From NCBI GenBank assembly GCA_007449985.2, contig VIIQ02000892.1:92628-156627 (forward strand): DNA of 64,000 nucleotides. Direction: 5' to 3'. This document shows positions 23,629 through 36,491 of the stretch, piece after piece. Both the position numbers and the translations under genes were made by a program. Origin of the DNA: Desmodesmus armatus. Its lineage: Eukaryota > Chlorophyta > Chlorophyceae > Sphaeropleales > Scenedesmaceae. The number at the start of each line of letters is the position of its first letter. The stretch's first letter is position 1. The notes under the pieces were generated by a model, which saw only the letters and a program-made list of their open reading frames with translations, was not told the origin of the DNA and did no database searches.

Positions 23629-25526
23629 CGGCTGGGGGGCGGTGTTGCTCTCATGACATGGCCTGAAGCAGGTGAGACTGTGTTTGGAGCCGGCCTTGTG
23701 CTGTACTGGCACAACTGGCAGAAGGCTGGGTACGGACTGCGCAGTGGACCGGCACTGTACTTGTGAGCGAGAGCAGCGACTCCCACAGGGCTGGTGGCTG
23801 CAGCAAGGCATGGAAGGGTGGCTGGCTGGGGCAAGTGTTGGGCTGCTGCCGCAGGATGGTTTGTGGGACACTTGATGCAGGAGACAAGCCAGCAGGCCAA
23901 CCAGCCCGGTGTGTGACGCAGCTTGTGTATGGTGTGGTGTTTGTCACAGCCTCGGCTGTTGTTGCTTCGAGGCATTGGTTGCCTTGCGACACTGTCAGGC
24001 TCATATGGCACATGATCCCATTCTTGACCCACCCATCACGCTGGTGATCACCTCAGCCTTGGCATGTCTTGATCCTGCAGCTTTTCCCATCTTTCCTTCA
24101 GTGTACAGTGCAGCTTTGCTGGACCAGGCAAAGTGATGTATTGTTGTGCCTGCTGCTGATACTGCAGTTTGTGTAGCTCCCCTTCTTGCAGGTCACCCCA
24201 ACCCTTATGGGGGGGGGGGGAGGTTGTTACAAGTGGATACTTTCACCGCTGAGCGGTACTCTCTTTATCTGCACCACCCTGCCAAGGAGCTCAGCTTGCC
24301 GTGCTGACGTGTTGTGCTGGCTCTGCTGCTTGCTGCTGCCGCAGCAGTGCTGCTCCATGCAGGTACTGACATCGCTGGTGCTGGACTGGCAGGCTTTGAG
24401 TCGCTGAGGGGTCATGGTTGATCAGGCGGGCTGCTGGCTGCATGGCGGCGCAGCAGCAGTTGTTGGGACCAGCTGGTCGCCCCTGGCAATCAGGCTGGGA
24501 GCAGTCGCAGCGCAAAGCGACGGAGTGGTAGCAGCTGTAGCGGCAGCAGGGCCACCTTGGGCCCCAACACAGCCCTGACACAGGCATGTGCCGTGTGTGC
24601 AGCACACAATCAACAGCAGGACTGATGTCTGTTGCTGTGACATATGTGCCAGCTTTGTTGCTGTTGTATTGACTGTGCTAGTTGGTGGACAGGGATTCAG
24701 AAGCAGCATGTTGCATTGTTGGTCTTGGTTGCATCTGCCTGCACCTGTGACTGACCTTATGATGTACAAGTGTATACATCGTCCCTCACAGTTTGAGGGA
24801 AGATGGGCTGGCCCAGGGTGGGACAGGGGTACCAGTCATGAGGGTTGATGTCGGGGAACTCGATGGGATCCGCATCGTCAGCATGCACTGCATTGAAGTG
24901 GCCTGATCAATTGCAAAGGGCGGCCGTCGATCGTGTTCAAAGTGGCCTGGCAAACTGCAAACTGGTTGCAATTGCCACAGTTGATTGTTTCTTGAATGGT
25001 GAAGCAGTCACTGCCGCACATCTCAGCGGAAGGAAGGTGCAGCTGAATGTGCAACCACATTCCATGTATGGTCAGGCCACGTCAGCAAGACCCCAGTCAA
25101 CCCTGCACATCTGAGTACTTCACTGTCGCTCAATGGCCTGAGCTACTACAATGTGTCTCTTTATTTACTGAGAGTCCCCTTCAGCACAACAGTTCTAGTC
25201 AGCCATCAACAGATCGTCGTGCTAGATCACCTGCCTGCTCGCGCTCTGCCTCCGCTGTCTTGCCAAGTCATATTGTGCAACGGTTTTGAAAGACGTCTGG
25301 ACCGTCCACTTGCGCGTCACAGGTGCGCCTTACGGCAGGAACGTCAGCTTCTGCTGTGCTCAGGCAGCTGTGCTCAGGCTGCGTCAACGTCTGCTGTCAT
25401 GTGTGGCCAGCCTCACTGACATACTGAAGCATCATGACAATGTTCACTCAACTACATCAACGCACTAGGCTGATGCACTTTCTGCACTCCACTGCACTCG
25501 TTGCTTTTGCTGCTCCAGGACCACCA
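23629..25526. repeat. Duplicated spacer unit, copy 2 (downstream of D)
   Basis: This matches 19883-21714 in order and orientation, with small indels, and includes a 56-bp insertion absent from copy 1. It carries the D 3' flank and the E promoter and leader region. No additional gene was recognised. Confidence 0.75.
24209..24264. mobile_element. 56-bp hairpin insertion with TTAT duplication
   Basis: Copy 1 of the duplicated spacer reads CAACCTTTATCTGCACC uninterrupted near 20488. Here TTAT is repeated on both sides (24205-24208 and 24265-24268) of a 56-bp insert. The insert starts with a G run, continues AGGTTGTTACAAGT and contains a hairpin ACCGCT-G-AGCGGT. A related sequence sits at 27221. 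It looks like a very small non-autonomous mobile sequence. Confidence 0.6.
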
Positions 25527-27723
25527 ATGTCCGAAGTGCCAGCACACTTCCCGCTGCTGGCCCTGCCAGACCCCTGCCTTCTGGCAGTGCTGCAGTGCTG
25601 TGCAGCTGACGACCAGCGAAGCCTGTTCAGTGCCGCCAGGACCCACAGCAGGCTGCACCAGGCAGCTGTGGCAGCGCTGCGCAACATCGGCGCAACTGTG
25701 CGCCGTCAGCAGCAGGCGGATAATGTGCTGCTGTACTTAGACAAGCACGCCAGCCAGATCAACAGCCTGAAGCTGCGGGGCCCAGCACAACTATACCACT
25801 TGACCTTCTGCCAGCTGCCCCCCACCCTGCAGCTGCACAGCCTTGAGCTTGAAAGGTGGAACTTGCAGCTGCAGCCAGGCAAGGGCTGCCAGGGTGTACT
25901 GGGGGCTGCTGCTGCTACTGCTGCGGCCACACCCCTTAAGCAGCTGTGGCTCCAATACTGCACACTGCTTGATGGGATGGAGGCGCTGGCAGCAGCACTG
26001 CTGCAGCTGCCTGCGCTGGAGCACCTCAGCCTGTGCATCACAACAGTTGGTCGGTCTTGTGAGAATCGGAACCGCTTCCCAACTGGGGTGTTGCAGCAGC
26101 TGCAGCAGCTCACCTACCTTGAGCTTGCTGCCATCTGGCTGCGGAGCTCTGACGAGGCCAGCGCTGCCCTGCAGCCCCTTCAGGCGCTGACCCGGCTGGT
26201 TGAGCTGCGGCTGGTCGACCTGTACCCACTGCAGCAGGATGTCACTGCCAGCATGGTGTCAGGCATGTGCCATCTCACATGCCTAGTGTTGATGTGTGCC
26301 GCCTTTGAGCCGGCTGCGCTGGCTGGCAAAGCCAAGCTGCTGCACCTGGAGCTATCAGACTGCGATCTGCAGCAGCCGTCCGGTGCAGCAGGGGTGGCGG
26401 AGCTGCTGTCCCAGCTGCAGCACCAGACGCAGCTGACTCACCTAACCCTGGAGGCCAGCATGCGTGCTGTTGACGAGCGCAGCCCTCTCGCAGCAGCCTA
26501 CGCAGCCCTGACAGCCAGCAGCAAGCTACAGTTCCTCAACATTCACGGCTGCATACTGCCAGCAGGTGCGTGGCAGCACATGTTCCCTGCTGGCAGGCAG
26601 CTGCTGCAGCTGACGTCACTCGACATCTCAGAGGTATCACAGCTGCCAGACCGGGCTGTCTTAGCCCTGGAAGGCAGCCACATCGCCAGCTGCTGGCCTA
26701 ATCTGCAGGCGCTGGATATAGTTGCCCTCCACTACAGCATACAGCATCTGACCCAACTGCGGGAGCTAAGTGGGCTGCATACACTGCGCCTGACAATGGG
26801 TACAAGGCCACGTGTTGCAAACAGTGCGTTAGCTGGCACAGGGGAGGTCCTGCAGGCGGTGTGTCAGCTGACAGGGCTAAGGAAGCTGGCGCTGTACTTC
26901 CCTGATGCTCCCACGCAGCTGCTGATCACACAGCTGCTTCAGTTGCGGCAGCTGCCATACTTGACAACCCTGGAGTACTTGCATCCTGATGTAGGCCCAG
27001 AACCAGTGGTGCTCGAGCACAAGGTGGGTCTGCGTGTTTTGCTGCTACACCTTGTGAGCTTGCTCGCGAAAAAGCTTTTCTTTGGCTGCACGTTGCGTGT
27101 GCTTTGACTTCAACAGTACATGCTGTGCTGAAGGGTGGGCTGTTAGCTGCCCCTTGCTGGGTGCAGCCAGCTAGTACCAGTGGTGGTGGTTGTCAGTGCT
27201 GTCTGACAACAAGTAGGTTAGGGGGGGGGGGGAGGTTGTTACAAGTAGATACTTCCACCGTAAAGCGGTACTCTCTACACTTGATCGACTGGGTAAGCCA
27301 AAGTTATAATCGTGCTCACACACCACTCAAACTGGCAGACGGTATGATGTTGTTCTGCCTGCAGCCTGCATAAGCGGCTTATGTGTGTGCCATGTGATGC
27401 TGTTTCCAGTTCTAATGACGTTGAGCGATGAATGCCACACTTGTAGCTATGAAGCTCAAAGGCCCATGCCAGCTGTTCACTGTACACCAGAGATGGGATA
27501 ACCTATCAGGGGCAACCACACCAAAAATGGTTGAACCAGAGAGTTGCTGACGCTTGTGATGACCACAACCAGCTCAGATGTGCCCATACATACTATCCCT
27601 CTTGTGCTGCTGTCATGTCCTTTCTAGGCCCCTGGTGACGAGCCTGTGTGGCGGCAGCTGCTGCGGGACCACCTTTACAACCCTGATGTGGCAAAGGCTA
27701 CAGCTGCAGCACTGGCACAGTGA
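25527..27723 (+). CDS. F-box-like/LRR protein, family member E
   Basis: Exons 25527-27023 and 27628-27723 join in phase 0 to give 530 residues, starting MSEVPAHFPLLALPDPCLLA. The F-box-like segment, the LRR array and the last exon APGDEPVWRQLLRDH are all present; the tail is two residues shorter than in C or D. Intron 1 (27024-27627) is longer than in D because it holds the second copy of the small hairpin sequence and extra non-coding DNA. The ATG lies nine bases after a CTGCTCCAG acceptor-like site. It is part of the D/E tandem duplication. Role inferred as for the other members; the frame is intact. Confidence 0.82.
27221..27275. mobile_element. Second copy of the small hairpin sequence
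   Basis: A G run followed by AGGTTGTTACAAGTAGATAC and a GCGGTACTCTCT end closely matches 24209-24264. It lies in the intron of member E, where member D has no equivalent. The boundaries and any target duplication are not clear here. Confidence 0.5.
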
Positions 27724-29460
27724 CTTGGTGAACCTAAGTGGCTCGGACAGCATAGCCTGAAGCAGGTGAGGCTGCAAGATTTGTGGTGATTGTGGTTGAG
27801 CCGTACTAGTTAGGCACTGCGCCTCTAGCTGAGAAGCAATAACCACAGGGCTGGGGGTGCAGCAAGAGGGAAAAGCTGGCGTGTGCGGCAAGTGCTTGTG
27901 ACCGGCCCTCTTATAGAGGTTTGTGGGGCACCGGGACAAGTCAACGTGCCAACCAGTCTAGTAGGTGTGTGGCTTGCGTGTGTTCGGTCCCACACAGTTT
28001 GGGCAAGGGTTGCTTCATGTTGTTTTGGTTGCTGTGTTACACTCCATTGTTATAGGGCACATGTGTCCGCTGTTGGCCCACCATCGTATCAGCATTTCAT
28101 GTCATGCTCCAGCACACCTCTTTTGTGAACAAGACACAGCTCACTCCCTTGCAGTGTGCAGCCTTGCAGGACCAAGCAAGTAATCCACATGTGTTACACT
28201 TGTTGCTGCTGCAGTTACTGCGGCTGGTGAAGCAACCCTTTTCGCAAGTCGCATGTACCCTACATCTGCACTGCCGTTGACAGCTTTGCCTGCCAAGGCA
28301 TGGGGAATTGCTGTGCTGACATGCCGTGTTGGCTGTGCTGCTGCCTGTTGCCTCATGCAGGTGCTCATACTGCTATGAGAACTGACGAGGATGAAGTCTC
28401 AGCTAGCTGCATGTTGGCAGCATCAGGTACAGGGTGCAGCAGCCGTGTTTTGGCGCTCCAGCTGGCCCCTTGCTGTCCTTTGGCAGCAGGACTGGTGGCG
28501 GTTGCAGCGTACTTTGCTGGGACCTGTAGCAGTTGCAGTAGCACCAACTCCATGTAGGAGCCTGGCACAGCCTCAGCGCGGACATGCCTTGGGCGCAGCA
28601 TGCAACAGTGTGGAGTGTCACTACTGCTGCTTGCTGCTTTCTAGCTGAGCAGCAGAGTCGCTGTGACTGTGATGGTGTTGGTGGGTCAGGCAGCAGCGTG
28701 GTGCAGCAGGTGTAACCTTTTGTCGTATTTTGTTTTGTGGTTTCCATCCAAAAAGTGTTTGCATTTGGTTGCGTCCATGGGTGTTTGCAGAATTAACTTC
28801 GCTACAGAGCATGGCGCTGGCATGTCCTCAGCTGAGTCCGGTACCTGCCAGTGACCGAGACAGCAAGTGCAAGGGGGCAGGCGGGTGGGTGGCAGCAGAT
28901 GAGTGTGCTTGGAAGAGGTGCAACACGTGACGAACAATCTGATCGAAGACTGAAATGCGCCGCTGACTGTACATGTGCTCACTGTACATGTGCTCACTGT
29001 AGGCCAGTGCACTGCAGATCATAGCCACGTCAGCATCACCAGCAAAAACCCTGAGCCAGCCTTAGTTCCCTTTGGCCTTATCTTCATATCTATCAGGTGA
29101 TCTTCTTCAACACCGGAAGCAGGAGTGAGCTCCCAACCTTTCTGGCTCTGGATCGTTGTGCTGGATCTGATCGGCTGCCATTGCCGTTGTCTTGTGTAGT
29201 CAGCGCCGTGCAACATCTTGGACCCAACATTCAGTTAGTTCTTCGTAATTTTAGGTGCGCCTTGTGTGATACATGGCCTATGCTGGGTGGGTACAGGTTG
29301 CCTGTGCTGTACTTGAGCCAGCACAACTTGTGCTGCTCAAGAGCTTGTGAGGCACAAGTCACCTCTCAATCACGCTTACATAGCATCAAATGGACTGTCT
29401 CTTTTTTTTGTATGTACAAATACCATGTCACTGCCCTTGCTGTTCCAGGACGCCACACAC
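27724..29460. other. Spacer between LRR members E and F
   Basis: The part from about 28130 to 28720 is similar to the F downstream flank (about 32510-33020), for example the block around 28560-28640. The part from about 29050 to 29460 is similar to the region upstream of member G. No gene beyond the family was recognised. Confidence 0.55.
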
Positions 29461-32310
29461 ATGTCGCAACGGCAGTCAGCACCATTCCCGCTGCTGGCTC
29501 TGCCCGACCCCTGCCTGCTGGCAGTGCTGCAGTGCTGTGCAGCTGACGATCAGCGCAGCCTGTTCAGTGCCGCCAGGGCCCACAGCAGGCTGCACCAGGC
29601 CGCTGTGGCAGCGCTACGCAGCATCAGCGCAAGGGTCTGTTGACTCCCCTAACTCCCTGTCCCAACCCTTGGGGCGGAGGGGTAAATGTTGGGAGTTAGT
29701 GTTTCTGATTGCACAGCTGTGTTGTACGTGGTCTGAAGGGGCCAATGCAACATAGTGGAATTTTTAACTTCTGTTAACTCCCAACTTCCCTGGCTTAGGC
29801 GGGCTTCCCTTGAATTTTAACTCCCAACTTCCCCCCAAAAGACCCTCATCAGGGAGTTAGGGGGAGTTAGGGACCCAATCAAGGGAGTTAGCATTGGCAT
29901 GTCGCAAGGGATATTTCCCGTCCTTTTTTGGACGCAGGCTCCACCCACTACCGTCTGAACCAATGGCAACTGCCCACACAGCAAGGCACGCGGCTTAATC
30001 GCTGGTAGTGTTTGCACCCGCCCCCGCTGTTGTTGCTCCTATAGGTAATCGTAGTACATAGAAGGGCCTATAGGCTTGTATTCTGGCTGGTACTGATGTA
30101 CTCTGCGGTCTGCTGCATGCCTATACAATTGCCCATAGCGCCGGGACCCACGTGTTGACTCACAGCCCCTGGCTCACAGTGAACACCTTGCTGCCAAGCC
30201 CACCAGTTGCCACATACAACCTTGCATACAACCCACGGCGGAGCCTGGGGGACCCCTGGCCCTCACAGGTGCACCTCCTGTGTTCTGTGCAACTCCCCCA
30301 ACTCCCTGGCTAACTCCCCTAACTCCCTGCGCATGCCGTGCCACTAACTGCCACTAACTCCCAACTTCCCTGGTTTAGGCGGGTTTCCCTTGAAATTTAA
30401 CTCCCAACTCCCATCAAAATTCACCCAATTTTTTAAATATTTGGAAGTTAGTGGGAGTTAGTATACTCATAGCCCTGCGATACTGATTACACTTTATCTG
30501 TCATTTTATATTCACTAACTCCCACCATTTACCCCTCTGCCCCAAGGGTTGGGACAGGGAGTTAGGGGAGTCAACAGACCCTTATCAGCGCAGCTGTGCG
30601 CCAGCAGCGGCAGGTAGATGGTGTGCTGCTGTACTTGGACAGGCACAGCAGGCACATCAACAGCTTGAGGCTGTGGGGGCCGCTAGTAAACCAACTGACA
30701 CTCCGTCAGTTGCCCCCTACGCTGCAGCTGCATAGCCTTGACCTGTTGGGTTGGAAGTTGCAGCTGCAGCAGGGGGGCGGGTTCCAGGGTGTGCTCGGGC
30801 CTGCTGCTGCTGCTGAAGGGGCTGTACCCCTCAAGCAGCTGCGGTTGAGCGACTGCATGCTGCTTGATACAGTGGAGTTTCTCGCATCAGCACTGCCGGC
30901 GCTGGAGCACCTCAGCCTGTGCAACATAGTTGCAAGGGCGTATGACATACGCGCCTGCTTCCTCACAGGGGTGTTGCAGCAACTGCAGCAGCTCACCTAC
31001 CTTGAGCTTGCTGCACTCACCCTGCAGGGCCCTAACCCGGCCAGCCCTGAACTGCAGCCCCTGCAGGTGCTGACCCGGCTGGTCGACCTGCGGCTGGCTG
31101 GCCTGTACCCACTGCAGCAGCGTGTCACTGCCAGCATGCTGTCGGGCGTGAGCCATCTCACACGCCTGGCATTGGCAAGCGCCGCATTTGAGCCGGCTGC
31201 GCTGGCTGACAAGGCCAAGCTGCAGCACCTGGAGCTAGCAGGCTGCACTTTGCAGCCGCCTACCGGCGCAGCAGGGTTGACGGCGCTGCTGTCCCAGCTG
31301 CAGCAGCAGACGCAGCTGACAAACCTAGTCGTCCGTTTCAGCATGCGCGGTGATGATGACCGCAGCCCCCCTACAGCAGCCTACTCAGCCGTGACAGCAA
31401 GCAGCAAGCTGCAGCACCTCAACATGAGGGGCTGCAAACTTCCGGCCAGTGTGTGGCAGCACATGTTTCCTGCTGGCAGGCAGCTGCTGCACCTGACGTC
31501 ACTTGACATCTCAAGCTTCCAGCAGCTGCCGTATGGTGCTGACGCAGCCTTGGAAAGCAGCCGAGTGGTCAGCTGCTGTCCTAGACTGCAGTCCCTGGAT
31601 ATGAGCTCGCTGCAGTGCAGCACGCAGCAGCTGGCTCAACTGCAGGGGCTGACTGGGCTGCATACACTGTGCCTGACGACCGGTTCATGGGCAATACTTG
31701 CAGACGATGCGCCAACTGACACAGGGGAGACTCTACAGGCGGTGTGTCAGCTGACAGGGCTGAGGGAGCTGTTGTTGTTTGTAAATGACGCACCCTCACC
31801 GCTGCTGGTCACACAGCTGCTGCAGTTGCAGCAGCTGCCCCATCTGACAGCATTGGAGTACACGCATGATGGCCTACCTACAGTGGTCAAGCAAAAGGTG
31901 TGTTCGGTTATTCTTCTGTTGCGCTGGATTGTGCTTGTGTTGTCCGACAGGGTGTATGTGGTGCACAGCAGCAGAAGGGGGGCTGCCAGTTTATCCTGCT
32001 TGATTGTTGCCCAGTCTGCTGTCACCCTGCGTCATGGCTGTACTGACATCGCCAATGCTGCAGACCTCAATCAGACGGCAGCAAGTATGCTGTTGCGCTG
32101 CCTGCAACCACTTTGTGCTGTCATCTGTTGCTTTTATTTACATTGTCCTGCTCTGTGCTGATGTGGCCTCGTGTGCAGGCCCCTGGTGACGAGCCCGTGT
32201 GGCGGCAGCTGCTGCAGTCCTTTCTGAACGACAGAGATGATGCGGTGGTGCAGCAGGCGGCTGCAGCACTGGAACAGTCATCATCATCAACATCGCCATC
32301 ATCATCATAG
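29461..32310 (+). CDS. F-box-like/LRR protein, family member F, with insertion
   Basis: The start MSQRQSAPFPLLALPDPCLL (29461) and F-box-like region are interrupted after about residue 57 by a 953-bp TIR element (29631-30583). If 29635-30577 is spliced as a GT-AG intron, exons 29461-29634, 30578-31897 and 32179-32310 give 541 residues. The only change against relatives is six extra codons at the junction. If it is not spliced, translation stops at 29641. Downstream LRRs and the tail APGDEPVWRQLLQSF are intact. A (TCA)n run adds a Ser-rich end after AALEQ, where other members stop. An open frame kept downstream of the insert suggests the insertion is recent or tolerated. Confidence 0.7.
29631..30583. 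mobile_element. 953-bp TIR transposon with 8-bp target duplication
   Basis: The ends are inverted repeats of about 70 bases (starting AAGGGTCTGTTGACTCCCC; the far end is the reverse complement). ATCAGCGC occurs directly on both sides (29623-29630 and 30584-30591), and removing the insert plus one copy restores the family reading frame. Inside are GGGAGTTAG motifs and a direct repeat of about 60 bases (about 29775 and 30354). There is no transposase frame, so it is non-autonomous. An 8-bp duplication fits hAT-like elements; a 9-bp reading (Mutator-like) is also possible. Confidence 0.85.
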
Positions 32311-33060
32311 ACAATGACAGCTGGGCGCACCACAGCGGCTGTGACACCAGGGCTCAAAGCAGGTGAGACTGGGGTAGAAAAGTGTCTGCGGTGTGTCCGC
32401 AGCCTGGGCTCTGGTTGCTTTGTGGCTTTGGTTGCTCGCGACACAAGGATGCCTTCGAGGGCGCCTGCTTTCTGGAGACACACCGCAAACCACTCGCCTG
32501 CATGGTGCAGTGCAGCCTTGCTGGACCAGGCAGAGTAATCTACATACATGTATGTGACGCCTGCTGTTGCTGCTGCTGCTTGTACTGCTTCTGCTTGTGT
32601 AGCCACCCTTTTGTTGCAAGTTGCCCCACCCTTCGTCAGCACCGTCCTGCACAGAAGCTTTTGACTTTCCCGTGCTGGCTGGGCTGTGCTGCTTGCTGCT
32701 GCATGCAGGGGCTGATTCTGCCGGTGCAGGACGAATGGGCTTTGAGTTGCTCATGTGGATGTACTCTGAGACAGCTGCTGGCTGCATGTCGGCAGCAGTA
32801 GGTAACAGCAGCAGCGTGGCAGTGACCTGTAGCAGTTGCAGCAGCATTGATTCCATGTGGGACCCTGGCACAGCCTCAGCGCGGACATGCCTTGGGCGCA
32901 GCATGCAACAGTGTGGAGTGTCACTACTGCTGCTTGCTGCTTTCTTGCTGCGCAGCAGTGCGGCTGTGACTGTGCTGGTGTTGGTGGGTCAGGCAGCGTC
33001 TGTTCTGGTCTTTTGTAACCTTTGCCGGTTGTTTGCCTGGTCGCGTCCACGGGTGTGTGA
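32311..33060. repeat. Downstream flank of F, similar to that of E
   Basis: Blocks around 32520-32700 and 32870-33010 match 28140-28330 and 28560-28700 in order. This supports E and F having arisen by segmental duplication. No coding exon was seen. Confidence 0.6.
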
Positions 33061-33639
33061 ACACAGGTAAGTAAATCTATGCGTGAGAGAATTGGACTGG
33101 CATTTTGTTATTGAAGAGTCATGTACCTGTTAGTGACCTGGACGGCCAGGGGGCAGGCTGGTGGGGTGGCAGCAGATGCGTGTGTTTGAAAGAGGTTCAG
33201 CACGTGATGCAGAACTAGATCAAAGAATGAAATATGCCACTGGCTGTAGGTAGGCTCACAGCGGGTATGTCAGCATGCACGCAGTGTGCGCACACTGCGT
33301 CTTTTCGCGCAGAGACCCACGTAGGGGAACTGAACCCCAGATGAACTTAAAGTTCCTCTCAAACATCCAAAGTGGAACTGAACGTTTTTATACCCTTTCT
33401 GCATCTTTGGTGCATTGTTTAAGCAAGTTGTCCGCGGACCCCTTATTCGCGGCTCTCCTTTCGCGAATTCCACGAATTCCACGGATTTCACGAATTTGAA
33501 GCTTCAGAAACAACTTACAAGGGCAATATCCACGGGACACCACATGGCTCTACGAGCCCCCGCGTACTCTACGGACCCTATGGCTCTAAGAGCCTCCGCG
33601 TATTTGCTACCAGCCTGTGACTTTTAAAAACACCTCAAG
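33061..33639. other. Non-coding sequence with palindrome and CACGAATTC repeats
   Basis: There is a perfect 22-base palindrome at 33279-33300 (centre TGTGCGCACA). Imperfect repeats of CACGAATTC lie at 33470-33500, and a duplicated ATGGCTCTA...GAGCC block at 33543 and 33580. No gene was recognised. Confidence 0.5.
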
Positions 33640-35432
33640 TCACTACATCAAGTGAAGTGACAAAGTAACACTTGGGAGATGTAGTGAAGTGCCACAGCGT
33701 AACACTTGGTCAAGTGAAGTGCCTAATTCAAAGGATACATAAAAAAAAGAAGTATTGGGGTGCATGTCTAGAGAATGCAGGTCCGGAAGTTGAATGGGTA
33801 GGGGAAGACAGGGCAGGGCAACAACACATGTCTTCAGGGTCAGTAAACTGATATTAACTAATCTAAATGCATCTAGGGGGCCGCCACCCGTATGACGTGC
33901 ACGCTCCTCTGAGTTCCGTCCCTTCCAAGCTTTTGTATTACCTACAGCAGCACAACCATTCACCGTCAGTCCAGGAGGCAAAGTTGTCGTAGGCGATGCA
34001 CGTAGTGACATGTAGAACGATGGCGACCCCAGGAGATTGAGTAGGGCTGGCGTAGACAGGCAGGACGTGTGGCAGCAGTAGACCTGTACTTTCAGGAGGA
34101 AAGGGAGGGCTTAAGCAGCAAGCACAGCATAGATCAAGTTAAAAGCAAAGAGTGTTTGGCAGCAGGTGTGGCTGTGACATGCAAGCGTAGGCTCATGGAC
34201 ACACTAACTGGTTGCTGCTGGTCACACAAAACGCTGAGGCTGGGCTGCCTGGTGACTGCAACTGAGGGTATTAGCTGCTGATGAATACACACCCAACACG
34301 GCTTGCGGGCACTGTGTGCTCCCCACAGTATTAAAGCCTTTTGTTTTGCTAGAACAGGTGTAAATGCGGCACGCACTGTGTCTCAATCATGCAAGCCTGC
34401 TTTCAGTATCCCAAGAAAAACATTTTTTACAGAGGGGCGCATGAATAGTGCAGTAAAAAAACTCCCAGGCATGGCAGTGAACACTCCGAGGCAAGGCAAG
34501 TAATGTAAAAGGAAACAGAAGATACCACAAACAAATACTGCTACAAACCCAAATACCACTACTCCCGGCCCGCCCATGAACAGTGCCCCCCCCCCCCCCA
34601 AAAACAAACAACCACACCACGCCTTCCACCACATGAACCCACCACTAAGAGAGCCACTCACGTCACAACAGCGCCCAGACAGACGGCTGGTCGCATACGC
34701 TCACACCGCAACCAAGACACCCTCAAACATCAGGACCCCCCCCCACCCACCCCAACACAACCCAACAGCCGTATCACCCCTGTCGTACCGTACTAGCGCC
34801 ATGTCAGATGAGTGCTGTACTGAGCATGTGTTCTGTCTCAAGAGTGTGTATGCTCACACCCCCCGCCTAGTATGTGTGTTATGCTCACTTGCAATGCTTC
34901 ACTGGCATGCAAGCTGCTGTCAATGCTGGGTCGAATGCGCTTTGCTGGTGGTGATTGTATATTACCTTTGATCAACCTCGCAGATATCAACCGGGCTGTG
35001 GTCTGCTGTCGTGTTTGTGTACACTGACACTTGCTATGTCCCTTTGGACTCTTCTCCGCTGGATTACACTCTGCTGTGGGGAATCACTGCCCCAAGGGTC
35101 ACTGCCCTTCCCTTCCTGCTTCTGCTAGACACGACTGAGATCCACTCCACAAATGGTGATACTAGGCGTGCCCTTCACGGCACGCGCTCCCGCACAAGGC
35201 CCTCGCATGGCCTGAAGCTCAACAGGCACAAGGCCAAATATCTACCTTGCCCTTTGACCAGGAGTCAGCCAGCCATTCTCATGTGGCTCTCTCACCCACT
35301 CAACCTCCAACCGTCTCTTCAACCTCAAAGCACAACTCTATGCACAACTCTAGGAACCAATCGGTCAGTAGCCACAATCGGGCCTGACAGCCCCGTCGCC
35401 CAAAACAGCCTGACAACCTACACACTCGCACG

Positions 35433-35930
35433 TCACAAATGCCACTTGGCCTGAGAAAGACGATTGTGCAGCTCCCCCCACGGAATGGGGGACCTGCGCA
35501 GGTCAGGTGGCGGCTGCCATGCCTCCCAGTTGACAACGTATCGTAGGAAGGTGATGCAATCAATCAGATCCCTGAACAACTTAAAATAGGTTGTCTCCCC
35601 AAACAAAGGGTGCTGGGAAACCCAACGCCTCAGCTTCCTCCGGAGGATGCTGTAAGCATATCCCCTGGATTGCATGCGCAACACCAGCTTTGCCACCTGT
35701 GTCACAAAATCATCCCTCACCATGATCAATTCACTGAACCTGTGCAGCTGCCCCAACAGTATGTTGTATCCACTATGGATGGACAAGGTACTGCTGACAC
35801 TGGTATAACGTACAATGGGTATCTCGGAGTAGCACGGCTCCAAGCGTTTGTCATATAAGAAAGTTTCACTTTTGACAATCTGCTTGCCCAAACGGGTTGT
35901 TATCGACCAAGAGCATAGACCCTGCAGCAG
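35433..35930 (-). mobile_element. Retrotransposon reverse-transcriptase C-terminal fragment
   Basis: The minus-strand frame reads FLYDKRLEPCYSEIPIVRY, then LLGQLHRFSELI, DDFVTQVAKLVLRMQSRGY and LRRKLRRWV, ending at a stop at 35433. This order (YDKR, RY, QLHRF, a DFV helix, then RGY) is typical of the region after the catalytic core in non-LTR or Penelope-like reverse transcriptases, from general knowledge of such proteins. The catalytic part is missing: upstream the frame runs into simple repeats. It is a 5'-truncated, dead copy. Confidence 0.6.
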
Positions 35931-36036
35931 CACCTGCAGCACCTGCAGCACCTGCAGCACACCTGGCGCACCTGCAGCACCTGCAGCACCCACCCACCCA
36001 CACGCGCGCACGTGCAGCACCCACCCACCCACCCAC

Positions 36037-36491
<455 letters not shown>

